DNA from: Rhizophlyctis rosea
Lineage: Eukaryota; Chytridiomycota; Chytridiomycetes; Rhizophlyctidales; Rhizophlyctidaceae
Length of the DNA: 64,000 nucleotides
Assembly (NCBI GenBank): GCA_027596075.1
Contig: JADGJC010000152.1
Coordinates: forward strand, 31,419-95,418
Reading direction: 5' to 3'
The stretch's first letter is position 1, and each line of letters opens with the position of its first letter. Positions 21,368 to 33,200 of the stretch are shown here, piece by piece. Under the pieces are notes generated by a model. It was not told the origin of the DNA, did not search any database, and worked only from the letters and a program-made list of their open reading frames with translations. The translations under genes and the position numbers were made by a program.

Positions 21368-23653
21368 ATGATGTGTAGCAACGCGCTCATCGTGCTCGCG
21401 TGTGTATTGGCACTCGCCATCCACACACTAGCCCATCCCCTCGCTCGTCGCCAATCCACTCAATACTCCATTTCCTGCAATCTACAATGTGCCCAAACTT
21501 TCGATGCTTGTTATGACCTCAGCATGCCGGGCCAGCCGACCTGTATTGGCACTTTCCATGCATGTATCAGAGGTTGTGCCGCATTGCCACGAGAACCAGT
21601 ACCGCCAACGCCACCAGCACATCGGCTGTGGGCATCGCGCTCCACCTGCCACAGCAGTTGCAATTATCTCGATTATAGATGTGGTGGAGACTTCCGGTGT
21701 GACCGGTTTGATAGTGATTGTCGGGCATTCTGTGCCGCGATACCTGCTACAGGTGCCACACAACCACAACCTCAACCCCAACCTGAACCCCAACCTGAAC
21801 CCCAACCTCAACCGCAACCTGAATCCCAGCCTGAATCCCAGCCAGAATCCCAGCCTGCAGTCGCATCCATCCGTTACTCCACCACCCCCTTCCATCACCG
21901 CCAATCCCTGAATGCTCCACCTTTGCGGACATGCCCCACCTCCTCAGTATGCAGCGACGAATATTACCAATGCATGGGTGGACAGAGCTACATGGAATAC
22001 ACCTGTCGAATCAAACACATATACTGCATGGAAACCCGCTGCCCTCCCCAACCTCTGCCTCAAGGTCCAGTTCAACCTGAAGCCCAACCTGAACCTCAAC
22101 CTGAAACCCAACCAGAAGGCTCCGTCAGCGGTTTTCGCCCCACCCATTTCCATCACGCCCAATACCTCTCGTGGAACTGCGGCATCACGTCGGGATGCGA
22201 CGATGCATTGAATCAGTGCATGAGACAAAGGCGACTCCAACCCTACTGTAAAACTGACTACCAAATCTGCTTGGCTCTCCGCTGCCCGCCGACAGTGCAA
22301 CCTGTTAGTCCAACACAACCGAAAAGTCCAACGCAACCCGTCAGTAGTTTCAAATTTAGCAACGCCCAAGGGCGTCACGTATCCGGCGTACGGTACAGTG
22401 CCGCTACCGACTCGGAAAACCCAGACTCTCCCCAACCCAAACCCGAAACGCCGAGCCCTCAACCCCCCACATCCAACGACCCTCAAGACCCACCACAACC
22501 GCAAAAAGAAGACCCCAAAGCCTGCCTCGACAAATGCTACGCCGAAGAAGACGCATGCAGTAGACGCCCATCGTCCATATACTTTGGCTGCTGGCAGGAT
22601 TGTGAGTCACAGTGTTGGCCCCCAGAAAGCAAGTGGAAGTGGCGGTTCTTCAGATCAAGCGATGCTCACCGTGGTGATCGTCATATATCCCGCGTTCGGT
22701 ATGGTGCCGCCACGACCAACTCGGAAAACCCTAACTCCCAACCCGAACCCCAACGCGAAACCCCCGTCCCGCAACCTCCCAAACCCGCCACATCCAACAA
22801 CCCTTGGGACCCACAACCCCAACGAGAAGACCCTCAAGTCTGCTTGGACAAATGCAACGCCGAAGAAGAGGAATGCAGGAAACAACCATGGGCAATGCAC
22901 GTTGGCTGTTCATACAATTGTGTGTGGAAGTGTATGTACTCTGGGCGCATAGGGTACTTCAGATCAAGCGGCGCTTACGGTCGTGGCCGTCATGTATCTG
23001 GCGTTCGGTATAGTGCTGCTACGGATTCGGAACATCCGGACTCCCAACAAGAACAACAACCCAAACCTGAACAACAACAACAACAACAACAACAACCTGA
23101 ACCCCAAACCTCAGAACCTCACCCAGACCCACGACCCCCCAACGACCCAGAACCAGAACCAGAACCCAAACCAGAAGAAATCTACCAAGCCTGCGTAGAC
23201 AAATGCACCGCCGACGAAATCGCATGCCAAGCCAAACCGCAAACCTCGGGAACCTTCCAAAGAGAGTGTAGCTTCAATTGCTCGGAGCGGTGTAAGCCGC
23301 GTCGGACATTTGTTTTGTCGTGGTCCCCCAAACCAAGCAGTGCTCACCGTGGTCGTCATGTATCCGGCGTTCGCTACAGTGCTGCTACTACCGACTCGGA
23401 AAACCCAGACTCTCAACAACCGGAATCTGAACCTGAACCCCAGCCCGAACCCGAACCCCAACCCGTCCCACAACCCGCCAACGACCCCCCACCACCACCA
23501 TCCCCCAACCCGGAAGAACAAAAACTCCTCGCCTGCATGGCCAAATGCGACGCCGACGAAGCCGCATGCAGGGCAAACCCGAAAAGCATTAAAGGAGAGT
23601 GTCGCTATAATTGTTCGGAGAGGTGTAGGCCTGAGCGCAAGTGGATTTGGTGA
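21368..23653 (+). CDS. secreted modular cysteine-rich protein, eight six-Cys modules
   Basis: A single exon of 761 residues. A signal peptide (LIVLACVLALAIHTLA) is followed by a Kex2-type dibasic site (ARRQS). Four N-terminal modules follow C-x3/5-C-x6-C-x5-10-C-x6-C-x3/4-C. Four C-terminal modules follow C-x3-C-x6-C-x10-13-C-x3-C-x3-C (for example ACMAKCDADEAAC...CRYNCSERC). Modules are joined by Pro/Gln/Glu linkers (PQPEPQ-type, also a Gln tract) and by a recurring peptide close to RHVSGVRYSAATDSENPDS, present about four times. Cys spacing suggests disulfide-held helical hairpins. I know no named family with this layout. Likely extracellular or cell-wall located; adhesive, protective or inhibitory roles are guesses. 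The many repeats show growth by internal duplication. Confidence 0.85.
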   Translation: MMCSNALIVLACVLALAIHTLAHPLARRQSTQYSISCNLQCAQTFDACYDLSMPGQPTCIGTFHACIRGCAALPREPVPPTPPAHRLWASRSTCHSSCNYLDYRCGGDFRCDRFDSDCRAFCAAIPATGATQPQPQPQPEPQPEPQPQPQPESQPESQPESQPAVASIRYSTTPFHHRQSLNAPPLRTCPTSSVCSDEYYQCMGGQSYMEYTCRIKHIYCMETRCPPQPLPQGPVQPEAQPEPQPETQPEGSVSGFRPTHFHHAQYLSWNCGITSGCDDALNQCMRQRRLQPYCKTDYQICLALRCPPTVQPVSPTQPKSPTQPVSSFKFSNAQGRHVSGVRYSAATDSENPDSPQPKPETPSPQPPTSNDPQDPPQPQKEDPKACLDKCYAEEDACSRRPSSIYFGCWQDCESQCWPPESKWKWRFFRSSDAHRGDRHISRVRYGAATTNSENPNSQPEPQRETPVPQPPKPATSNNPWDPQPQREDPQVCLDKCNAEEEECRKQPWAMHVGCSYNCVWKCMYSGRIGYFRSSGAYGRGRHVSGVRYSAATDSEHPDSQQEQQPKPEQQQQQQQQPEPQTSEPHPDPRPPNDPEPEPEPKPEEIYQACVDKCTADEIACQAKPQTSGTFQRECSFNCSERCKPRRTFVLSWSPKPSSAHRGRHVSGVRYSAATTDSENPDSQQPESEPEPQPEPEPQPVPQPANDPPPPPSPNPEEQKLLACMAKCDADEAACRANPKSIKGECRYNCSERCRPERKWIW

Positions 23654-23756
23654 TTTTTTTACTTTTTTTTTGTGAGGGGGGGAAGGTACCCGTTTTTTTT
23701 TGTTTAGTTTTTATATGGTGGAGGTGGAGGTCCGGGAATGGGGGTGGGCGAGAGGG

Positions 23757-23766
23757 NNNNNNNNNN
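23757..23766. other. assembly gap (10 N)
   Basis: Ten undetermined bases in a G-rich, low-complexity stretch. The true length is unknown. Confidence 0.99.
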
Positions 23767-26700
23767 GCGGCGGGGGGCGGCGGCGCCGTACTTGAAGTGG
23801 GACGGGCAGATGGCGGAGTAAACGTCTTATATAAGTAGTGGTTTTTAGGTGATGTACATGGCGCATAACATGATAGTGTATCGTGGATTGTTACAATCAA
23901 TGCAAAAGAGTGGGCGTCAGGATGTTTGTTGATGAGTAATTACCCATGTAGGTTGTGTATTTGAATGAGAGATTTGCTGTCCGGGAAGTCCAAATCAATC
24001 ACCCCGCTGGGGATGACAGCGGTTTTTCATTGGGGATTGAGGATTTTGTTGCTATTGGGAGATGCGGGCCGTGGATAGACGAGTTGGTGCAGCCTTGGTG
24101 GTGATTCAGCTTTATGGACGGTTTCTGGCCCAGTGGTTGGACTTCGCGGATTATTAGATGGTTTTCTCTGATGTATTTGGTTTGCTTGTGTGTTTGCGGG
24201 CGGGAGCAAGTCTATTGTCAAATGACAACCCGCAACGCTTCAATTCATTGAAGTCAGTGACATTTTCGCTTAATTCAAAAGTCCATGGCAGCCGACATGT
24301 TCAACACGCATTTTGAATGTGTCAAGATTTTGCTCTCTTAGGTTGAAGATGAAACGCCGTCTTGTGAACCATCAAAGCGATTCGGCACTCGTCAACTGCG
24401 CAAAGCACATGGGAAAGTTTGTCACTTATGGGTTGGTGGCCTCTATGTATCAACTGCTCATTCCTTCCTGGACATCGACTGCTTCCAGATGCATGGCTAT
24501 GATCCCGCCGTATTGTTCTGACGTTGAACGGGCGAGGGCGCGAGGGTCGCTCGGTCGAGGAAGATGTGAGATCGATAAGCAAAGAACTGACGTGTGTAGC
24601 AAGTGCTAGGAACGCCCCGTGGAAATTTGTATGCCCATTTGTATGCGGGTATAATGGGCTCCCGCCCATTATGTAGATTGAACGAATGGTCCAGATGAAG
24701 ACTCTTCTACTGCCTCAGTATTCCAATGGCCCGCCTGTTCCCAGATGTTATCCAGTGACGGTCTTGCAAGCCATGGAGCAGTCACTACAGCTCTTCAGTG
24801 CACCGATGCCGAGGTGTAGACAAATGTACGTGAGGAGCAACCCGTTCCCTCGATGAACCCCTTTGGGCCAGGTGATGCTGATGCACAACTTGCAGCTGTA
24901 AAGTGCGAATTTGACCATTTCAGTGCATGCTGGAACGGGATCAAAATTTGGATGTATGGACCGCTACAAGTAAAACAATCAATCCAACCGGATCTCTAAC
25001 ATGAGCAGGCAACTGCCACCAAAGATTGCCGGGAGTAGCCGTTCTGCTTGTCACTGCAGTAGAGGGAATTGATGGTCTGTGGCCGAACGTAGTTGTTGGC
25101 GGTGTAGAATAGTTTCTGAGTTGCCATTCGCCGGCGCGCAACCATTTCAACGAATACCTAGGAGCTGTCAGTCACTTTTGGAACAAGGATACACCAAGTG
25201 ATGTAATCAACCAAACAAAGTCTAAAGTTGTGGCACCGAACTCTTCTCCCACCATCCCGTATATCTTGACAATACAGCTAATGCTGGTCAGGCAGCTGTT
25301 CTGCCTTTGGTGCTTTGTCTTGCTTTACAAGATTATCCTTTCGGGCCAACCAACCCTGCATGTCAATTTTGCTGCCACATAGCTCTGTTCTCCCATGATC
25401 AACAACTTGGACAACGTGGACCGACCCAGCATCTGGAATGGGTTTGATATCGAAATGGACGGGAAAGAGACGCCTCTTAAAAGTTCTAAATTGAAAGGTC
25501 CCGTCTTGGTTCAGCCTTGGCCCAAAAGCGTGGCACAGCAATGCTTAGGTAATCCACCCGACTGTCGCTGGCTGGTTCTGGCTGGTTTCAACGCGTCTCT
25601 GGCTCCCCAGCCCACCCAGCCAGACCAAAACCAGCCAAACTAGCCAGCCAATACAAGTCCCCGCCGCTCCCGCTATTAAGCGCGTTTACAGACCAAAATT
25701 TAACAAAAAAACTTCCCGACTGGGTCGGGTCTCCAACTCGAAAGACGCACAGTGACGCACCGATAGCTGAATTCCTACGAAGCATCCAAGACCCTCTACG
25801 GAGTCATCAAAATCTGCGACAATAAGGGCCAGGACAGCTGAGCGCAAGAAGTCAGGCATGCAAGTAAATGCATTGCAATCAGTTGCGGAAACAATCTTTG
25901 CAATTCATGATTGCTCAGCTATCTTTGGCTGAGTATATTTCCGTGAAAGACGCATTGCACGTTTACGCCTTCCAATATGGGATGGCAAAAGCACGGCTGT
26001 CGGCACATTTGACTCACAGTTGTATCGAGTTCTCCTTTTGAGATGTGAAGAAAATCAAGGCGGTGGAGAGTGCAAGATTTAGAAAGTGCTAGGCCCTTTC
26101 GAGCTCCGAAGCCCACAGATACTCCGGCTGTCTGCAGCGCCTTGTGCAAGCATTTTGCATGGTCCTGGAATTCAAGGGTGCTGCGTCTCCGGCTCTCTGG
26201 CCCGCCATGACTGTGCCGTCAAGTCCAACTTGCAGCCCCCAACCCAAACTCGGCTGACCTTCTGACCCTTGAGCACTCTACATTGCTGCAGAAGGGAGCT
26301 CTCTATGACAGCGTCTCAATCCGTAAGGATGGAAAAACCCTCCGTAGTGCACGCGGCTGCACTTGGTCAACATCGAAGAACGATATATAGAATGATTTAC
26401 ATAATGCACACTGGTATCCACCGTCATGCAACCACCCATATTCCGAAGCACCGAATCTTTTCTGGTCTGCATAATACCGCGTGCTGTAGTTTTATGTCTT
26501 CGCTTTTGCTGCCACATTGAAGCATTCTTTTCGAAATGCCCTCGATCCCCATTGCATGCAGAACGGTTGGCAACATTGCCTCATTCCCACTGCCGCATTC
26601 AACAGGAGAGATGCGGATCATATAATAAACCCCACCAATCACATTGGCACGCTGATATAGAACGATTCAAGTGTGGTGACGTTAGCGGCCCCCTCTCGTG

Positions 26701-27269
26701 CGAAGATTTTTCATAAGGAATGGGAGAAATCCCTTAAAATCAACTGTTTGACATACCCTTCCGAAGATGCACTCATGGTTCGTGCAGTTTGCGAATTGAT
26801 TCCGAGAACGAAATTTTTGATCTGATTCACAATCGAAATGGCAATATTAAAGATGACATGCCGATTGGTGTATTCACCAAATGAGTGTCAGGACAATATG
26901 CTTCAATCAGTGCTGCCGTTTTATACGCGCCGAACTCTGGTAAACCTGGAAACACCGTATTGCTCTGGAGGAGTGTTCACCTTCAAATCCAAGGAAGTTG
27001 CACTTGATCACTGATCAGCCGCACCACTTTCGAGGCTCTGACACCTGAACCCTCACAATTATTGAATTCCAAATACAACACATCAATTCGACCATGACAA
27101 GTCAAACAGCAGGGTGAAAATCAAGCAACACTCACGGACCAAAAAGAAGATTATCTTTGACATATGAAAACATACAAAAATATACATACATGATATTAAG
27201 TGCATAAGAAAATATTGTTACTACTAACCAACCTCGCTGTAAGTTACATGACTCATTAATAGTTACACA
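23767..27269. other. gene-poor stretch, scattered coding-like fragments
   Basis: No gene could be built over 3.5 kb. Short stretches read like protein but are broken by stops and never chain up: + strand near 24713-24862, - strand 25278-25541 (DGTFQFRTFKRRLFPVHFDIKP), + strand 26783-26869 (SENEIFDLIHNRNGNIKDD) and + strand 26900-27013. This looks like decayed genes or transposon remains. An inverted repeat at 25570-25649 is listed separately. The last 150 bases are AT-rich 3' flank of the BEACH gene. Confidence 0.4.
25570..25649. repeat. imperfect inverted repeat of GGCTGGTTT units
   Basis: The left arm 'ggctggttctggctggttt' (25570-25588) is mirrored by 'aaaccagccaaactagccagcc' (25628-25649), with more complementary CCCAGCC/GGCT segments in the loop. 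It can fold into a long imperfect hairpin. Origin unknown; it might be a MITE-like remnant. Confidence 0.45.
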
Positions 27270-30200
27270 TTACGGCCTGGGCGACCTAATCGCCAACCGG
27301 TCACCATCCAACGCAATCATCAACACCCGCCCATCCTGCCGACCCAAAAATAGGAATTGCTGACTTTGAGAAAGGGCAATGCTTTCAACTGGCACGGAGA
27401 CGTCAAAGCGGTTCGCTACACGCAAGCTGGATGGGTAGGAAGATGAATCAGTAAATTGACCATTGGTGGCAACAGTCAACTCGAAAGATAGGACATGGGT
27501 TGTGGGTTTGAAGCTCACCTTGACCCCTCCAAAACGACTACACCACCCGCATCATCCCCTCCGACAACCCACTTCCCATCCCCACTGGCAACCAAACAAT
27601 TGATCCTCCTTGTAAACGCCCTTCTTGATAGCGGCTTTCCGTTGATTGAATAGCAATGCAGATAGCTGATACCAGCAGCCGCCGCCGTCACACCAGCCAT
27701 AGCATTCGAATATGCCCGCTGTCTCCTTCGCCTAGCAATCTCCGCCTGGATCTCCTTATCACTCATATCCGAAAGAACGAGGGGATCTATATCCAGCTCA
27801 TCCTCCGGAGAGTTGCCTGCCGCGGACGGCGTAATGGCTTCTGAGTAGATAAGAATCTCGGCTTGCTTGGTCACAATGACTTTGTAGATAGACAAAGCTT
27901 CTGTCTCGCGAAGAGGTTGTGGGCGGATTGTACGGAGGTAGCGAGGTTCATGAAGCGTGTGGATAATAACAGTACCATCCTGTCGGTCAAATGTTCGTGA
28001 GTGATTGCCTTGCAGGAAATGTCATGTCTAGCAAAGCATACCGTTGACCCACTGACAACAATATCATGCTCAACATTGACAGCAACCGTTGTGATCTGTA
28101 AAGGGAAGACTTGTCAGGATTCTTCCTTTGCAATGAACACTTATATAGCTCTCGCAACTTACCTCCTCATCATGTCCACAATACACTTTGCGTCCCGTCC
28201 TCTTCACCCCGACTTTGTCTCCAAGCGACTCCAACTGCCAAGCCATCACAGTGGTATCTCTAGATCCCGTCACCACCGTTCGTCCATCCTCTGCAAGCGC
28301 CAAACAAGTAACTACATCCGTGTGCCCATGCACAACATCCGATGCTTTAACACCGCCATGGTCAAGAGCCAAAAGCTGGAATGATGCGTCCCAAAATCCG
28401 CCCGCAAGGAGGTAGCGACCGTCCCGCGTCAAGGCAAAGAGTCCCGGGTGAGGTTCCAGATTCGAAGCAGGTTGAGAAGGTAAGCGCCTGCAGAGAATAG
28501 AGTAAGTTGACATGGAGCTTTCATGATAGGAAAAGTCATAAGTACGAACCTCTTCCAATCAGCAGCCTCCTCCGTCTCAAAGTGGAACTTGCTCCCTTCC
28601 CCAAACGTTGCCGCACTCCACTTGTGCGTTACCACATTCATATCCATATCCACCGTCACGACACGCTCTCCAACCGGGGCTGAACCACCACCTGCAACAT
28701 TGACACTAGTATCCTTTGCGCCGCTAACGGTCGTCGCAGCACCAGCTACAGCAGCACTATTCTTCGCCGCCTTATCGTCAACCGCCACTGTTGCACCACC
28801 AGCCCCAAACGCCAGCCCTTCCCCTCCACAGAGCTCCAAGAACCGCAATCCCTTCGTTTTGGTCTGAATCAAGAAGCTTTTGTGCGCTGCCGGCTCCGAA
28901 AACAATGTCGGCCGCACCCACTGACTCTTGGGCAACCGCTTAACATGCGGCTTCTTGAACAGCTGACTAGGCGTCTGTCCAAAGTTGTTGATCTGATCTT
29001 CGATTGACCGCCGTTCCACCGGATCCGCAATAGAATCAATATCAATCGCTCCTTCGTACGTAAGGTAATAAAAGACATTGACCGCTTTCACCGCTTCTTC
29101 GCCAGTTTGCTTGTAGCCCCAAATGAGATCGATCCACTCATGTAAATGAGCAGACACATAATCGCCCTCCAGAGCTTCCCGATGGATCCGGATGAATTCT
29201 TCCGGTGACTTTGCCCAAGGCGGCAGTATCACATCATTCAGCAGCTCTCCACGTTGCTTCCGTCCCAAATTGAACTCGTTCTCATTCACCAAAAACTCCG
29301 GCATGTAGAAAAACTCCGGAATGATCTCCTTCACATCCCCACTGCCGGTAGTGACAGAGTGCCAGCAACTCTGCATCGAATGGAACTGCCGATCTGGATG
29401 ATCAAACTTCCCCGCCTGCAGTGCAATATGTAGTGTTGTGAACGGCTCAGTCCGGAGCAAGTAGAACAACACTGCAGCCGCCGACGAATAGTGTGTGCCG
29501 TAGTGGAACTTCTTGATCTTTCCCGTCGGGTCTTCAAACATGTGGTACCGTTCTACATACTGAGCTAAACGCGCCGGGTCCAGCGCTCCCACCGGTTTCG
29601 ACAAATCCCGATAGATGGAAGGGTCAGACAAATCGAGAGTCTCGCTCTGATAATCCTTCAAAATCCATGGGAACACCGGGTACTGCGTCAAATCATTGTA
29701 CGTCCGCCCACTAATCGTATTCAAGAACATCAAATAATCGAAGTTTGATATCTCCCCCTTCTGCCACTTTTCCGTGATGCCCGTCTTCTTCAGCACCTCG
29801 GCAGACCCCTTCATATCCGCACTAATCAAATTCGGTGGTCGCGCTCCGATTATTTTGCTCATGAACTTGTTCCGGTCGCGCTCCGCCGCCTTGCCCCCAC
29901 CCGGGAAGTTGAACAAGTAGTTCGTTCGATTGATGAAGAAAATTTCCAAGGCACTTTTTCGGAGCATGTAACGTCGCAGATAACACTCCCGAATCTGTGA
30001 TAGGGGCCAGCGCCGTTCTCGTAGGAGGACATCGTTATCGGCTAGGAGGGTCAATGTGGCTTCGCGCTCCGCCGCCGCCAAATCTGCGGTGGTCGCCCTC
30101 ACATCTGCAATGAATGAAATGTGATGGGTTGTGATCTCCAATCTGCCCTTCACTGCCGTCATCAACAAAATCATTTCACAATCCGCCCCATAAATGAACC

Positions 30201-33200
30201 GTTCGCCGTCATTCCCGATCTGCCCGGATGCACTCTTATCACCAGCCGCAGAAGCCGCCAAAATTTCCGCATCATTTACCACGTTCCATTCGTCCTCGCC
30301 TTCCTCCAACTCGCTCCCAGTGGTCAACAGACTACCAGATGAAACCTCCTTGATCAACTCGGGCGAAATCGGCAAACCCAACTCCAAACTAGATTTCAAC
30401 TTCTTCAATTGCGAGTACTTCTGTAACGGCGCCTCGCTTCCAAGGCCCTCCCCACGTCCACTCCTGGGGGAACTTGGCGAACGCGGCGAGTCCGGCTTAA
30501 ACTCCTTATCACGCCGTGCAGCCGCATCCCGATGATCGTCAAAGTCCCAGTTGGGTATAAGTCTCTTCCTCATCCTTGCATAATTCTCAGCTCGATCCAA
30601 CTTCCACCGAGTCACAATTCCCTCCGCCACACTCCCATCCAAAGGAGCCCAAATCCCTCGTTCTCGGCTCAACTCCCGGAACATTCCCGCCCACCGCCGA
30701 GCCAACATTCTCCTTTCCGCATCGTTCGTCGCAACCATTTCGCTTTGCCGGCTGGTTTCCTCCTCGTGCCGCTTCTTCCAACTCACCCGCAACGTGTGAT
30801 CCAAATGCTCCCATGCAAGACCAACAACCGCTTCCTCACGCGCATACCGAACATACACGTTTCTCGCGGTTCTGGCGTAGCGCTTCTTTACCAGAGGAAT
30901 GTGTGCAAAAGATTCCTCCTCCACTCCCTTCATGGCGGGGATGAAGTGGCGGTTGTATATGTTGGTCCACTCGACAGATTGAATAAGAGCATGGAACTTT
31001 TCGGGACTTTCGAGCCCTTCATACACCAGCTCTTCATCGATCATCAAATTGCCATATGGATCTTTGATCTCCACCACCAAATCACGCCAGCGTGTAACCG
31101 TCAACATGTATAGTGGTAGCACAACGCGATAGTCCAGCACCGCAGGTGTATTTTGCCCGTTCACGCCGGTGGTTCTGCAACTTCGGGTATCAGTATCAAG
31201 CAAAACTGATATCATCCAAAATCCTCTGAATACTCACAGCAGGAACGCATCGTGTATGTGACCAAGCACATACCATACACGGGTCCTTGGCTCCACCTGC
31301 GCAAACGTCATTGCATGTCGGTCGATAAGCGGCAACAGATGTTGTAGCGCCATGTGCCACACAATATCATCCGGCATCTCAACAGCGCTCAACAGAATAC
31401 GCAGAATCATGCGGAAGAGTCCGCCCGGTCTGAAATGTGTCTGCATATCATGGAAGAGACGCGATCAAGTCAATAAAGCATCTTTCAATGTCTGTGCCCA
31501 ATGCCCCTATATCCTGCCTGAAACGACATGTACCTTTTCTAGCGCATCACTGGGTTCGATGTTGGTGATGCCTCCATCAATCAACAGGGACATGACTTCC
31601 AAGCACTCTTGAACCACATCGTTGCATTCCGCCACCGGATAAGATACCCTGACTACCTCTCCCTCTCCAAGGGCTCCATCCTTCGTTCCCTTTTTTATCT
31701 CCTCGAGACTCAGCATATTGGACGGATGAGGGATACTCTTCTGGCTGCTCGAGTGAAGGATATCTATTGGAGATTGTTGGTCAATAAAATCTTTTATTGA
31801 ACCCATATGAAATTCCGAACACGCATACCTGAAGTGCTTGAACCAGCAGGGGAAGACATTTCCACATATAAGGCGTTGACCATGTCCTGATGATGGAACA
31901 TCAACTCTTCCGTCAAGATCAACAGATGTAAAATATTGCCCTGTGAAAAAAATCATTTTAGATTTGCTGTCAATCGTGCTCAAAAAAGAAGAAAGACATA
32001 CCATCTTAACCTCTCCAAAAGCTCTCCAATCCCCTGCCGCAACCTCCCGTCTCACAACTCCAACCATCCTCGCCAAAAACGCCCAAACAAACTGCACCGC
32101 ATCACTCTCACGCCACAACAAGAACGCCAGTGCCGTCGTTTCCTCCGCCCACTTCCAAGCTTTCCGATCCGTTGTGAAGGCATCCAAAATGAGTCCAACA
32201 AGCACTTCCATCCCGAGGTTCTTCAAAATATGTTGGTCCACGGTCGCCACCGATGCCGACCGTGGTCTGTTGAAGGGTCGTGATTCTATTTCCGCAGCCG
32301 CAGGAAGTCCAGATTCACCCGCCTCATTCTCCGATGTCGTCCCAAATCCACCATCCTGCGCAACCAACATCATGTACGGCACCTGCCATCCAATCACGCT
32401 CCTCACCCTTTCTGCATTCCCACCACCATTAGCAATCACAAGCGCATCCTGCATAACTTGCGCCCGGAACCTGGTATCAACAGCCTCCTCACCCTTCACA
32501 ACAAGCTCCAACCCAACATACAAAAATCCCGGATTGCTCAATTTGGCATTCCGGATCGTTCCAACATCTCGCAAGACATCCTGTGACTCCCTATCCAATA
32601 CCCGTTCTTCAATCCCACACTGCAACAACGCATGGTGCGTTTTCTCCGTGATACCTCTCCTGCTCAACACCCTCGCCATAACCCTCGCCCCGCACGCCGG
32701 TCCCAACCCCGCAGCCCCACCACCACCACCAGGAGCCCCCGGCAAAACCCCACTCAAATCTTCCATCCGCGCTTTCCGCTTCCACCATTTACTAACATCT
32801 TCCGATGTCATAATGCTGAACAATGCCTGCAAAGCCATAACCCTCGTTCGCTCCTCCACATTCATACACAAATCAAACAACACATCCACGAATCCAGCTT
32901 GACACGCCAGATCCAAGACCTTGCCTCCTTCCTTCTCCGTCTCTGCAAATTCAAGTAGGTAGGCCAGTACTTCTCCCACGTGAATGCCATCCTCTCCTAC
33001 CGACAGACATTGCACCACCTTGCCAACATCCTCAACCGATGATTGACTTTTCAAAAAGATCCTGATGACCTCCCATACGGCGCGCCGCAGCAAGCGGATT
33101 TCGACGGTCCCCCTGGGCCGAGAAGCAACAAGGCGTGCCAAAAAGTCCGGTGATACCGTCCGCGGTGGAATGTACCAATAGCACTGCGTGAGAACGTCAA

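Noticed and set aside
21482..23576. Several open frames on the minus strand and in other frames across the Cys-rich gene
   Set aside because: The Pro/Gln/Glu linker repeats leave all frames open; only the 761-residue frame has a signal peptide, regular Cys spacing and a TATA box.
31943..32902. Plus-strand open frame of about 319 codons inside the BEACH gene
   Set aside because: It lies wholly opposite well-supported BEACH-gene coding sequence and has no family signal; Ser/Thr/Pro-rich antisense frame.
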